Source of the DNA: an uncultured Eudoraea sp.
GTDB taxonomy: Bacteria; Bacteroidota; Bacteroidia; Flavobacteriales; Flavobacteriaceae
NCBI GenBank assembly: GCA_905479615.1
Contig: CAJQNH010000208.1
Span: 1-7,005, forward strand
DNA length: 7,005 bases
Reading direction: 5' to 3'
The position numbers and the translations under genes were made by a program. The notes under the pieces were generated by a model that was not told where the DNA came from, did not search any database, and saw nothing but the letters and a program-made list of their open reading frames with translations. The first letter of the stretch is position 1. The number at the start of each line of letters is the position of its first letter. Below, piece after piece: positions 1 through 6,143 of the stretch.

Positions 1-715
1 AGGTCAAATGACACCCATTCTGGAAGGGTTGAAAGCCACTTTTATAATGATAGACCATCATCAGGCTCCGGATAGTTATGCACAAATAACATATTCAGAT
101 GCCAAAATGAGTTCTACTTCTGAAATGGTGTTTAATTTTATTAGTTATATGGGAGATGTAGAAAAGATCTCCAGTGAAATTGGAGATTGCTTGTATGCAG
201 GAATCGTGACTGATACAGGTTCCTTTAAGTATTCTTCAACGACAAGCAAAACGCACAGGGTAGTGGCTGAGCTCATAGATAGAGGGGCAAATAATTTTAA
301 AGTTCAAAATGTAATATTTGATACAAATACACCCGACAGGCTGCAGCTTCTGGGTTGCGCCCTAAATAATATGGTGATTCTAAAGCATTATAATACTGCA
401 TACATGACATTGAGTCAGGAAGAACTGAATGACCACAATTATAAAAAAGGAGATACTGAAGGTTTTGTAAATTATAGCCTCACGCTTCAAGATATCCGAT
501 TTGCCGTTATTTTTATTGAAAATAAAGAAGAAAAAATTATTAAGATTTCATTTCGTTCTGAAGGAAATTTCTCGGTTAATGAATTTGCGAGAAATCACTT
601 TCATGGGGGCGGGCATACCAATGCTGCAGGAGGAAGAAGTGAACGCAATATGGAAGACACAAAAGAATATTTCGAAGCCTTATTGGAAAACTATAAAGAC
701 CAGCTTAGCAAATGA
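1..715 (+). CDS. nrnA: DHH-family oligoribonuclease / pAp phosphatase (NrnA-like), 5' end missing
   Basis: This is the C-terminal two thirds of a DHH/DHHA1 phosphoesterase. The frame is open from the window edge (first full codon at 2), so the ATG at 8 is internal and the true start lies upstream. Seen, counting from that ATG: the IDHH motif (residues 15-18) that binds the catalytic metals, a TDTGSFKYSSTT segment around residues 68-79 typical of NrnA, and the DHHA1 substrate-binding motif GGGHTNAAGG near the C-terminus. About 100 N-terminal residues, including the first metal-binding aspartate motif, should be outside the window, judging from the usual family length of about 335-345 residues. 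Family knowledge: such enzymes degrade 2-5-nt RNAs and dephosphorylate 3'-phosphoadenosine 5'-phosphate in the cytoplasm. Its stop overlaps the gldI start (ATGA), implying translational coupling. The family call is firm; RNA versus pAp preference is not decided by sequence. Confidence 0.93.
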   Translation, partial: GQMTPILEGLKATFIMIDHHQAPDSYAQITYSDAKMSSTSEMVFNFISYMGDVEKISSEIGDCLYAGIVTDTGSFKYSSTTSKTHRVVAELIDRGANNFKVQNVIFDTNTPDRLQLLGCALNNMVILKHYNTAYMTLSQEELNDHNYKKGDTEGFVNYSLTLQDIRFAVIFIENKEEKIIKISFRSEGNFSVNEFARNHFHGGGHTNAAGGRSERNMEDTKEYFEALLENYKDQLSK

Positions 716-1248
716 AGAACTTCCTTTATGTAATACCAATCATATGTCTTATAGCTTGTGGTGAGCCTGAACCCAGGCGGCCCGTTAAAACTCAGTCCGG
801 AAGTCTTATTAATGCCTCTGTTCAAAGGAATATAGAACTGTTAAACCAAGAGGAAGAAATTATTCAACAAATCATAGCAAAAGATAGTCTTCATCACTAT
901 CTGTCATCTGCCACAGGATCCTGGTACTTTTATAATGTTATAAATGAGGAAAGTGATTACACTCCCCTTCCTGATGATTTAGTGACCCTTAATTACAATT
1001 TAGTTAGTCTTGATAATGACACCATCTATTCAATGGGGGAAATCGGAACTATTATATATAAAGTAGATAAACAGGAATTGTTTCCAGGCCTGCGTAATAG
1101 TGTAAAACTTCTTAAGGAAGATGAAACGGCCACTTTCTTTTTCCCCTCTTCTATGGCATATGGTTATCACGGAGATAATAACAAAATTGGACCTAACCTA
1201 GCGCTTAAGTCCACCATTAGCATTCTAAAAATTGACAAACAAAAATAA
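712..1248 (+). CDS. gldI: Gliding motility-associated FKBP-type peptidyl-prolyl isomerase lipoprotein GldI
   Basis: A 178-residue predicted lipoprotein. A short signal peptide (MKNFLYVIPIICLIAC) ends in lipobox LIAC with the lipidated Cys at residue 16, followed by a charged, proline-rich tether. Residues about 85-175 form an FKBP-like domain, with LFPGLRNSVKLL, TFFFPSSMAYGYHG and a final hydrophobic strand (STISILKI). The Tyr of AYG corresponds to the conserved active-site Tyr of FKBPs, but the usual FDSS motif in the first half is not apparent (IYSMGE stands there), so catalytic activity is uncertain. Known: in Flavobacterium johnsoniae, GldI is a lipoprotein needed for gliding and chitin use, thought to help fold envelope proteins of the gliding/type IX secretion machinery. 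The start is fixed by the 4-bp overlap with nrnA and by the signal peptide. The next gene, 25 bp on, also encodes a prolyl-isomerase lipoprotein, suggesting an envelope-folding operon. Confidence 0.9.
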   Translation: MKNFLYVIPIICLIACGEPEPRRPVKTQSGSLINASVQRNIELLNQEEEIIQQIIAKDSLHHYLSSATGSWYFYNVINEESDYTPLPDDLVTLNYNLVSLDNDTIYSMGEIGTIIYKVDKQELFPGLRNSVKLLKEDETATFFFPSSMAYGYHGDNNKIGPNLALKSTISILKIDKQK

Positions 1249-1273
1249 AATCTTAAAAATTAAATTCTAAAAA

Positions 1274-2392
1274 ATGAAAAAAATAATTGCACTTTTTTTA
1301 ATTGGCATATCTGCATTAACAAGCTGTACGTCAAGTAAGTACCGGGACCTTGGAGATGGGTTGTTCGCAGATATAAACACCAGTCAGGGAGACATCATTA
1401 TAAAACTCGAAATGGAAAAAACACCTGTAACGGTGGCCAATTTCGTTTCTCTGGCAGAAGGCAACAATCCCTTTGTAAGTGAAGAGTACAAAGACCGAAA
1501 ATATTTTGATGGGATAATTTTTCACAGAGTCATCAAAGATTTTATGATTCAAGGAGGTGATCCTACCGGTACAGGTCGTGGAAACCCTGGGTACAGGTTT
1601 AAAGATGAATTCAATGACTCCCTGCTACATGAAAAACCAGGTATTCTTTCCATGGCCAATTCAGGACCAAAAACCAATGGAAGTCAGTTTTTCATAACCC
1701 ATAAAGAGACGCCTTTCCTAAATGGTAAACACACTGTTTTTGGAGAAGTCGTTTTAGGTTTAGAGGTTGTTGATTCCATTGCCAATGTAAAAACCTATGC
1801 AGAGCCCAATAGAAAGGACAAACCTGTAGTTGATGTAACAATGAATTCCATGACCATTGTTAGAAACGGGAAAGAAGCCAGGAATTTTGATGCTGTACAA
1901 GTGATGACAGATTATTTTGCAGAGGAAGAAGCTGTAATAGCGGCAATGGCAAAGGTTAAAACCGATTTCGCAGCGGAAACAAAACAACAACAGGAACTTG
2001 CAAAAGAGCTTCCTTCCGGTTTAAAAGTTATTAGCCTGCAGGAAGGAACAGGTGCTAACCCAAAAATTGGTGATAAAGTTTTAGTGAATTATGCTGGCTG
2101 GCTGGCTGACGGAACTCTTTTCGACAGTAATTATGAAGAAGTTGCAATAAAGTTTGATAAATTTGATGAAAGTAGAAAACAAGGAGGAGGTTATGAACCC
2201 TTTCCCATGGATTATAGTCCGGATTCAAGGCTTGTAGCCGGATTTAAAGAGGGTTTATTAAGTATGAAAATTGGTGACAAAATAAGAATATTTATTCCCC
2301 CACATTTGGGTTATGGCGCACAAGGCGGAGGTCCAATACCTCCAAACGCTGATCTCATTTTTGACCTGGAGATTATAGGTATAACCGAATAA
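1274..2392 (+). CDS. Two-domain peptidyl-prolyl isomerase lipoprotein (cyclophilin + FKBP fusion)
   Basis: A 372-residue predicted lipoprotein. The signal peptide ends in lipobox LTSC with Cys18 as the lipidation site. Residues about 31-197 are a cyclophilin domain: FHRVIKDFMIQGGD (83-96, with the catalytic Arg85), SMANSGPKTNGSQFFIT (126-142), and FLNGKHTVFG (148-157), where the Trp of human cyclophilin A is Phe. Residues about 198-248 are a charged, probably helical linker. Residues 249-372 are an FKBP domain with FDSN (283-286), VAGF (321-324, replacing VxGW) and GYG with Tyr347. The stretch between FDSN and VAGF is about 19 residues longer than in FKBP12. Both active sites look intact, so it should catalyse Xaa-Pro cis-trans isomerisation of exported proteins at the periplasmic face of a membrane. 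It follows gldI by 25 bp with no promoter seen between, so it is probably co-transcribed. Which client proteins it serves is unknown; a role with GldI is inference. Confidence 0.92.
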   Translation: MKKIIALFLIGISALTSCTSSKYRDLGDGLFADINTSQGDIIIKLEMEKTPVTVANFVSLAEGNNPFVSEEYKDRKYFDGIIFHRVIKDFMIQGGDPTGTGRGNPGYRFKDEFNDSLLHEKPGILSMANSGPKTNGSQFFITHKETPFLNGKHTVFGEVVLGLEVVDSIANVKTYAEPNRKDKPVVDVTMNSMTIVRNGKEARNFDAVQVMTDYFAEEEAVIAAMAKVKTDFAAETKQQQELAKELPSGLKVISLQEGTGANPKIGDKVLVNYAGWLADGTLFDSNYEEVAIKFDKFDESRKQGGGYEPFPMDYSPDSRLVAGFKEGLLSMKIGDKIRIFIPPHLGYGAQGGGPIPPNADLIFDLEIIGITE

Positions 2393-2398
2393 AAAAAG

Positions 2399-2424
2399 GG
2401 CCCGAATATTTTCGGGCCTTTTTT
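2399..2424. terminator. Bidirectional rho-independent terminator between convergent genes
   Basis: A perfect 8-bp stem, GGCCCGAA (2399-2406) paired with TTCGGGCC (2411-2418), closes a TATT loop and is followed by six T (2419-2424). An A-run at 2391-2397 supplies the matching T-run for the opposite strand. It therefore fits termination of both the + strand gldI/isomerase transcript, whose stop ends at 2392, and the - strand pepD transcript, whose stop ends at 2427. Confidence 0.9.
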
Positions 2425-2426
2425 AT

Positions 2427-3881
2427 TTAAGGGGTATTCTTTAAAATCTCTAGTAGAAAGATCCAAAACTTATTTACTGAAGAAATACTTACTCTTTCAT
2501 CTGGAGAATGGGCACCTTTAATGGTAGGCCCGAAGCTTATCATATCCATTTCGGGATAATTCTTTCCGAGAATACCGCATTCCAACCCGGCATGGCAGGC
2601 TACTACTTGCGGCTTTTCATTAAAAAGGATTTCATACTGATTTTTAAGCACTTCCAATATCTCAGAATTCGGATTTGGATTCCAACCTGGATATTCCCCT
2701 GCTAAAGCAACCTTACAATCTGCAAGCTCAAAAACGCTTTTGATAGAATTTGCCAAATCAAATTTGGCGGTATTTACAGAAGATCTGGTAAGACAACCAA
2801 TTCTAATCTTCCCGGATTTGACTTCAATTTTGGCAATATTATTTGAAGTTTCCACCAAATCAGGAATTGCTGCGCTCATTCCATAAACACCGTTATGAGC
2901 TCCATATACAGCTCTTAAGATTTTATCCTGAGCGGTTTTCTCCATCATTTTTGCAGGCATTTCAACCTTATTCAAGTTAATTTCCAGGTTAGTTTCAATA
3001 AAAGAATTCTCGCTCTTAATATCCTGTATCCACTCGGTAATATTGACTTCAAAATCTTCTTTGCAGTCTGTTCTTAAAACAACTGTTGCAAAACTCTCGC
3101 GAGGAATCGCATTCCTTAGACTTCCTCCATCAATTTGCGACACCCCAATACCAAATTCTTCAGTACTTTTAAACAAAAGGCGGTTCATTATTTTATTTGC
3201 ATTCCCAAAACCACGGTGTATGTCCATACCACTATGTCCGCCGTGTAATCCTTTGACGCTTATGAGGTATGCAATAGAATCTTTTGGGACAGTTTCTTCC
3301 TCATAATCTCTTGTAGCTGTAATATCAATTCCTCCAGCGCACCCAATGTCTATTTCGTCATCTTCTTCTGTGTCTAAATTCAATAAAATCTGACCCCTGA
3401 GGATACCTCCTTTTAGTCCCATTGCCCCCGTCATACCTGTTTCTTCATCAATAGTGAACAAGGCTTCAAGAGGGGGATGTTGAATATCCTGGCTTTCCAG
3501 TAAACTCATAATCGCTGCCACACCCATCCCGTTATCTGCACCAAGAGTTGTTCCTCTGGCCCTAACCCAATCACCATCCACATACATCTCAATCCCCTGA
3601 GTATCAAAATTAAAATCTGTAGCGGTATTTTTTTGATGTACCATGTCTAAATGAGATTGAAGCGTAATTGGCTTACGATCTTCCATTCCAGTGGATGCCC
3701 CTTTTCTGATAATAACATTGCCTACTTCATCTTTAAACGTCTCTAATTGCAAAGACCTCCCAAAATTCAGCATGAATTCAATTACTTTTTCTTCTTTCTT
3801 AGAAGGACGTGGTACAGCATTAAGTTTCGAGAAATTATTCCAGATTCTTGTTGGTTCTAATTGTACTATTTCTTGATTCAT
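2427..3881 (-). CDS. pepD: Aminoacyl-histidine dipeptidase / cytosolic non-specific dipeptidase (peptidase M20C)
   Basis: A complete 484-residue M20C di-zinc dipeptidase, the same size class as E. coli PepD. All ligands expected from that family are visible: SHLDMV with His77 and the adjacent catalytic-type Asp79, the bridging Asp116 in TLGADNGMG, the catalytic Glu146 and metal-binding Glu147 in TIDEETGMTGA, Asp170 in LNLDTEED, and His458 in KGAHSPDER near the C-terminus. Each sits about 3 residues before the E. coli equivalent. The middle part (roughly 190-390) carries the lid/dimerisation domain, with GLHGGHSGMDIH. The enzyme hydrolyses dipeptides such as carnosine-like Xaa-His in the cytoplasm and supports peptide scavenging. 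The ATG at 3881 gives the expected N-terminus (LEPTRIWNNFSKLNAVPRPS). It is monocistronic here: divergent from the DUF3810 gene and convergent with the isomerase gene, sharing a terminator with the latter. Confidence 0.96.
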   Translation of the reverse strand: MNQEIVQLEPTRIWNNFSKLNAVPRPSKKEEKVIEFMLNFGRSLQLETFKDEVGNVIIRKGASTGMEDRKPITLQSHLDMVHQKNTATDFNFDTQGIEMYVDGDWVRARGTTLGADNGMGVAAIMSLLESQDIQHPPLEALFTIDEETGMTGAMGLKGGILRGQILLNLDTEEDDEIDIGCAGGIDITATRDYEEETVPKDSIAYLISVKGLHGGHSGMDIHRGFGNANKIMNRLLFKSTEEFGIGVSQIDGGSLRNAIPRESFATVVLRTDCKEDFEVNITEWIQDIKSENSFIETNLEINLNKVEMPAKMMEKTAQDKILRAVYGAHNGVYGMSAAIPDLVETSNNIAKIEVKSGKIRIGCLTRSSVNTAKFDLANSIKSVFELADCKVALAGEYPGWNPNPNSEILEVLKNQYEILFNEKPQVVACHAGLECGILGKNYPEMDMISFGPTIKGAHSPDERVSISSVNKFWIFLLEILKNTP

Positions 3882-3898
3882 ATATTAAATTAAAAGAG

Positions 3899-3906
3899 CA
3901 AAAATA
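3899..3906 (-). promoter_or_regulatory. Bacteroidota-type -7 element for pepD
   Basis: Read on the - strand this is TATTTTTG, a perfect match to the Bacteroidota -7 consensus TAnnTTTG. It ends 17 bp before the pepD ATG, so transcription would start about 10-12 nt upstream of that codon and give a very short AT-rich leader without a Shine-Dalgarno. No TTG at the usual -33 spacing is seen, which lowers confidence. Confidence 0.5.
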
Positions 3907-3938
3907 CATATTGCAAATTAACCTAGCGAGATAATTGG

Positions 3939-3946
3939 TATTTTTG
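3939..3946 (+). promoter_or_regulatory. Bacteroidota-type -7 element for the DUF3810 gene (near-leaderless)
   Basis: TATTTTTG matches TAnnTTTG and lies only 5 bp before the ATG at 3952, so the transcript would begin at or next to the start codon. A TTG at 3911-3913 is the nearest -33 candidate, but its 25-bp spacing is longer than usual. The element mirrors the pepD -7 box across the same spacer. Confidence 0.45.
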
Positions 3947-3951
3947 AATTC

Positions 3952-5022
3952 ATGAATAATAGGTTGAAGAATGGGATTGCGTTATCAATTATCCCACAAA
4001 TAATAATAGTCAAGAGCCTCGGCAGTTACCCCGAGCTTATTGAAAATTATTATAGCAAAGGCCTCTATCTCTTTATTTCACACTTTTATCGCAAAGCGTT
4101 TGGATGGCTCCCATTGTCCATTGGCGATCTAATTTATGCTATCCTCATAATATTTGCCATCTGGTATATAATTGTCAAAAGAAATCAAATAAGAAAAAAT
4201 CTAAAACTTTTCTTTAGAGATATAGTTCTAATACTTTCGGTAGCCTACTTCACATTTCATCTCATGTGGGGTCTTAACTATTACCGTGTGCCGCTTTATC
4301 AAACACTAGAGCTTAAAGACACTTATACAACCAATGAATTGATAATGTACACAGAAAAGCTTATTGAAAGAACAAATAAGCTGCAGTATGAAATAACTTT
4401 AGATACTGCGCAAATAGTAAATATCCCATATGATCAGAAGGAAATCTTCCAAATGACCCTGGAAGGGTATGGAGAACTCGAAATCAGGTATCCGTTTTTT
4501 AATTACAAGAACCCAAGTTTAAAGAAATCTATTTTTAGTACTCTATTAACTTATATGGGATATGGCGGCTATCTTAATCCCTTTACAAATGAGGCTCAGG
4601 TAAATAGTAAAATACCTAATTTCAGATTTCCAGTGATTACGGGACATGAAATAGGACATCAGATTGGTTATTCTGCAGAAAACGAAGTTAATTTTATTGG
4701 TTACCTGGTAACAGCCAACAACAAAGATTTGTACTTTAAATATTCCGCCGCAGCCTATGCACTTAGTTATTCATTAAGTGAATTAAAACTCAGAGATGAA
4801 GAGAAATTTCGTGAATTATATACGAGATTAAACCGGGGGGTGCAAAAAAACTACAAAGAATTGAATGAATTTTGGCTAGCCTATGAAAATCCTTTTGAAC
4901 CGGTGTTTAAGTCAATTTTCAATACATTTCTAAAAGCGAACAACCAGGAAGAGGGGATAAAAAGTTATGGCCTAATAGTTACACTCCTGGTGACCTATGA
5001 TTTAAAATATCCCAGTGAATAA
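3952..5022 (+). CDS. DUF3810 domain-containing membrane protein with HEXXH motif
   Basis: A complete 356-residue protein that I assign to the DUF3810 family of Bacteroidota. Hydrophobic segments are visible at about residues 9-23, 57-75 and 91-109, the last running into WGLNYYR (106-112), a conserved mark of this family. The rest is a mostly soluble C-terminal domain containing HEIGHQ at 232-237 and then acidic residues in YSAENEVNF (Glu243, Glu245). This arrangement resembles a gluzincin-type zinc site (HEXXH plus a downstream Glu), so an inner-membrane metallopeptidase is plausible, but no enzyme activity is established for the family as far as I know. The ATG at 3952 is preferred because it places the first hydrophobic segment at the N-terminus; no Shine-Dalgarno is present. 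It appears monocistronic: pepD is divergent upstream and 204 bp separate it from the methyltransferase gene. Confidence 0.88.
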   Translation: MNNRLKNGIALSIIPQIIIVKSLGSYPELIENYYSKGLYLFISHFYRKAFGWLPLSIGDLIYAILIIFAIWYIIVKRNQIRKNLKLFFRDIVLILSVAYFTFHLMWGLNYYRVPLYQTLELKDTYTTNELIMYTEKLIERTNKLQYEITLDTAQIVNIPYDQKEIFQMTLEGYGELEIRYPFFNYKNPSLKKSIFSTLLTYMGYGGYLNPFTNEAQVNSKIPNFRFPVITGHEIGHQIGYSAENEVNFIGYLVTANNKDLYFKYSAAAYALSYSLSELKLRDEEKFRELYTRLNRGVQKNYKELNEFWLAYENPFEPVFKSIFNTFLKANNQEEGIKSYGLIVTLLVTYDLKYPSE

Positions 5023-5075
5023 TTGACTTAATGGATTTTAGGAAAGAAAGAGGTTTCTTACTATATTTTTAACTT

Positions 5076-5213
5076 TTACTCTTGTTTCCTTTCAACTGTT
5101 ATACCTCCATTGGGTATATCATAACAAGGAGCTGGTTCTATGTTTTCAGAAAGGGTAACATTCTCAAAATACACAGTGTTTTTAGAACGACGGTAGAAAG
5201 TTTGCCAATTCTT
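5076..5213 (-). pseudogene. Possible C-terminal remnant of a lost - strand gene (45 codons, no start)
   Basis: Read on the - strand, codons 5213 to 5079 are open and end at a TAA (5078-5076); a TAG at 5216-5214 closes the frame upstream. There is no ATG in the frame and only an improbable internal GTG. The composition looks protein-like rather than random: an aromatic/basic stretch (WQTFYRRSKNTVYFENVTL) and a polar tail ending PCYDIPNGGITVERKQE. I do not recognise a family. It could be the tail of a gene whose front was deleted when the methyltransferase came to lie next to it, or chance. It fills most of the 204-bp spacer between the DUF3810 and methyltransferase genes. Confidence 0.25.
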
Positions 5214-5214
5214 C

Positions 5215-5222
5215 TATTTTTG
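5215..5222 (+). promoter_or_regulatory. -7 element directly before the RNA methyltransferase gene
   Basis: TATTTTTG fits the Bacteroidota TAnnTTTG consensus and is followed after 4 bp by the ATG at 5227, which predicts an essentially leaderless mRNA. A TTG at 5202-5204 is too close (10 bp) to act as a normal -33 element, so support rests on the octamer and its position. Confidence 0.45.
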
Positions 5223-5226
5223 TCCT

Positions 5227-6039
5227 ATGAACAAAGTTAAGCAGATTAGTAGTTTACAAAATCCTTTGGTTAAAAAAGTATTCTTATTAAAGGAAAAATC
5301 ACGTGAACGTAGAAAATCTGGCTTATTTATATTGGAAGGACAGCGAGAATTTGAATTGGCATGTAAAGGTGGTTATACTATACAGATCGTCCTTTTTTGC
5401 TCCGATATTATTTCGGAAGAAAACGTAAGGCAAATGATTGACCGGCTTGAGAAATCTCCGGAATTAATAGAAGTGTCTCAGGATATATACCAAAAAATAG
5501 CCTATCGCGAAAGTACGGAGGGAATTGTTGCTGTTGCCCGTTCAAAAAATCACAATCTGAATGATATTTCCATTAGGAATAAAAATCCATTGATATTGAT
5601 TGCAGAAGCACCAGAAAAACCTGGAAATATTGGCGCCTTATTAAGAACTGCGGATGCCGCTAAATTAGATGCTGTAATCATTGTTAATAGCAACGGTGAT
5701 CTTTATAATCCAAATATAATCAGAGCCAGTATTGGATGCCTTTTTACTGTAAATATTGCAACTGGAAAAACTCAGGAGGTTATCGATTGTTTAAATAAGA
5801 ATAAAATAGCCATTTATTCAGCCACCTTGACAGCTTCATGCAGCTATACCGAAGTGGATTATAAGAAGCCTTGCGCCATAGCGGTGGGCACTGAGGCTAC
5901 CGGACTCACGCCAGAGTGGCTGCAGGAATCAGATCAGACTATAATTATACCAATGCAAGGTGAGATAGATTCCATGAATGTTTCTGTATCAGCCGCAATT
6001 CTTATCTTTGAGGCAAAGCGACAAAGAAAATTTCTTTAA
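5227..6039 (+). CDS. SpoU/TrmH-family RNA 2'-O-methyltransferase
   Basis: A complete 270-residue enzyme of the SPOUT class. Residues about 1-100 form the L30e-like substrate-binding domain (ISSLQNPLVKKV at 7-18, then FILEGQREFELA). The knotted methyltransferase domain follows with all three SpoU motifs: motif 1 EKPGNIGALLRTADA, with Asn134 and the catalytic-type Arg140; motif 2 AVGTEATGLTPEW, starting at residue 219; and motif 3 IPMQGEIDSMNVSVSAAI, with Asn251 and Ser253, which forms the knot and the S-adenosylmethionine pocket. It should methylate a ribose 2'-OH in rRNA or tRNA as a dimer in the cytoplasm; the exact nucleotide cannot be read from sequence. The start is well supported because the N-terminal motif begins within seven residues. 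It probably has its own promoter and is followed by 104 bp before the next gene, with no clear terminator. Confidence 0.93.
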   Translation: MNKVKQISSLQNPLVKKVFLLKEKSRERRKSGLFILEGQREFELACKGGYTIQIVLFCSDIISEENVRQMIDRLEKSPELIEVSQDIYQKIAYRESTEGIVAVARSKNHNLNDISIRNKNPLILIAEAPEKPGNIGALLRTADAAKLDAVIIVNSNGDLYNPNIIRASIGCLFTVNIATGKTQEVIDCLNKNKIAIYSATLTASCSYTEVDYKKPCAIAVGTEATGLTPEWLQESDQTIIIPMQGEIDSMNVSVSAAILIFEAKRQRKFL

Positions 6040-6103
6040 GATTGTAACCCAGATCGTCAAATTCACCATAAAAATTTCAACACCTTTTTTGTGCTAACTG
6101 GTT

Positions 6104-6111
6104 TAAATTTG
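6104..6111 (+). promoter_or_regulatory. Candidate -7 element for the M48 peptidase gene
   Basis: TAAATTTG matches TAnnTTTG, 32 bp before the ATG at 6144, leaving a leader of roughly 25-28 nt that is AT-rich and lacks a Shine-Dalgarno. The nearest TTG (6089-6091) is only 12 bp upstream, not the usual spacing. The location in the 104-bp spacer suits a separate promoter for the peptidase gene. Confidence 0.4.
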
Positions 6112-6143
6112 TCGCGTTTTTAATTTAATTCTATAAGTCTTTT

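Noticed and set aside
501..764. An 87-codon + strand frame overlapping the end of nrnA and the start of gldI
   Set aside because: It lies in another frame of two clearly conserved genes, has a lysine-rich low-information sequence and matches no family I know.
1331..1990. Two - strand frames (1331-1552 and 1760-1990) opposite the isomerase gene
   Set aside because: Both lie antisense to well-conserved cyclophilin and linker codons and look like Cys/His/Phe-rich reverse-complement shadows.
2508..3876. Three + strand frames (2508-2705, 3043-3306, 3691-3876) opposite pepD
   Set aside because: They are antisense to an intact M20C gene and have no recognisable domain or promoter.
5044..5068. AAGAAA-GAGG-TTTCTT hairpin followed by ATATTTTT after the DUF3810 gene
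   Set aside because: The stem is 6 bp with one G-C pair per arm and the T-run is separated from it, so it is too weak to call a terminator.
5100..5118. TATACC / GGTATA inverted repeat with a 7-nt loop
   Set aside because: It is short, has no following T-run, lies within the possible gene remnant and is easily expected by chance in AT-rich DNA.
6040..6143. Possible terminator or small RNA between the methyltransferase and M48 genes
   Set aside because: Only a repeated AAATTT and a 3-bp CAC/GTG pairing around a T-run were found, which does not make a stable hairpin.
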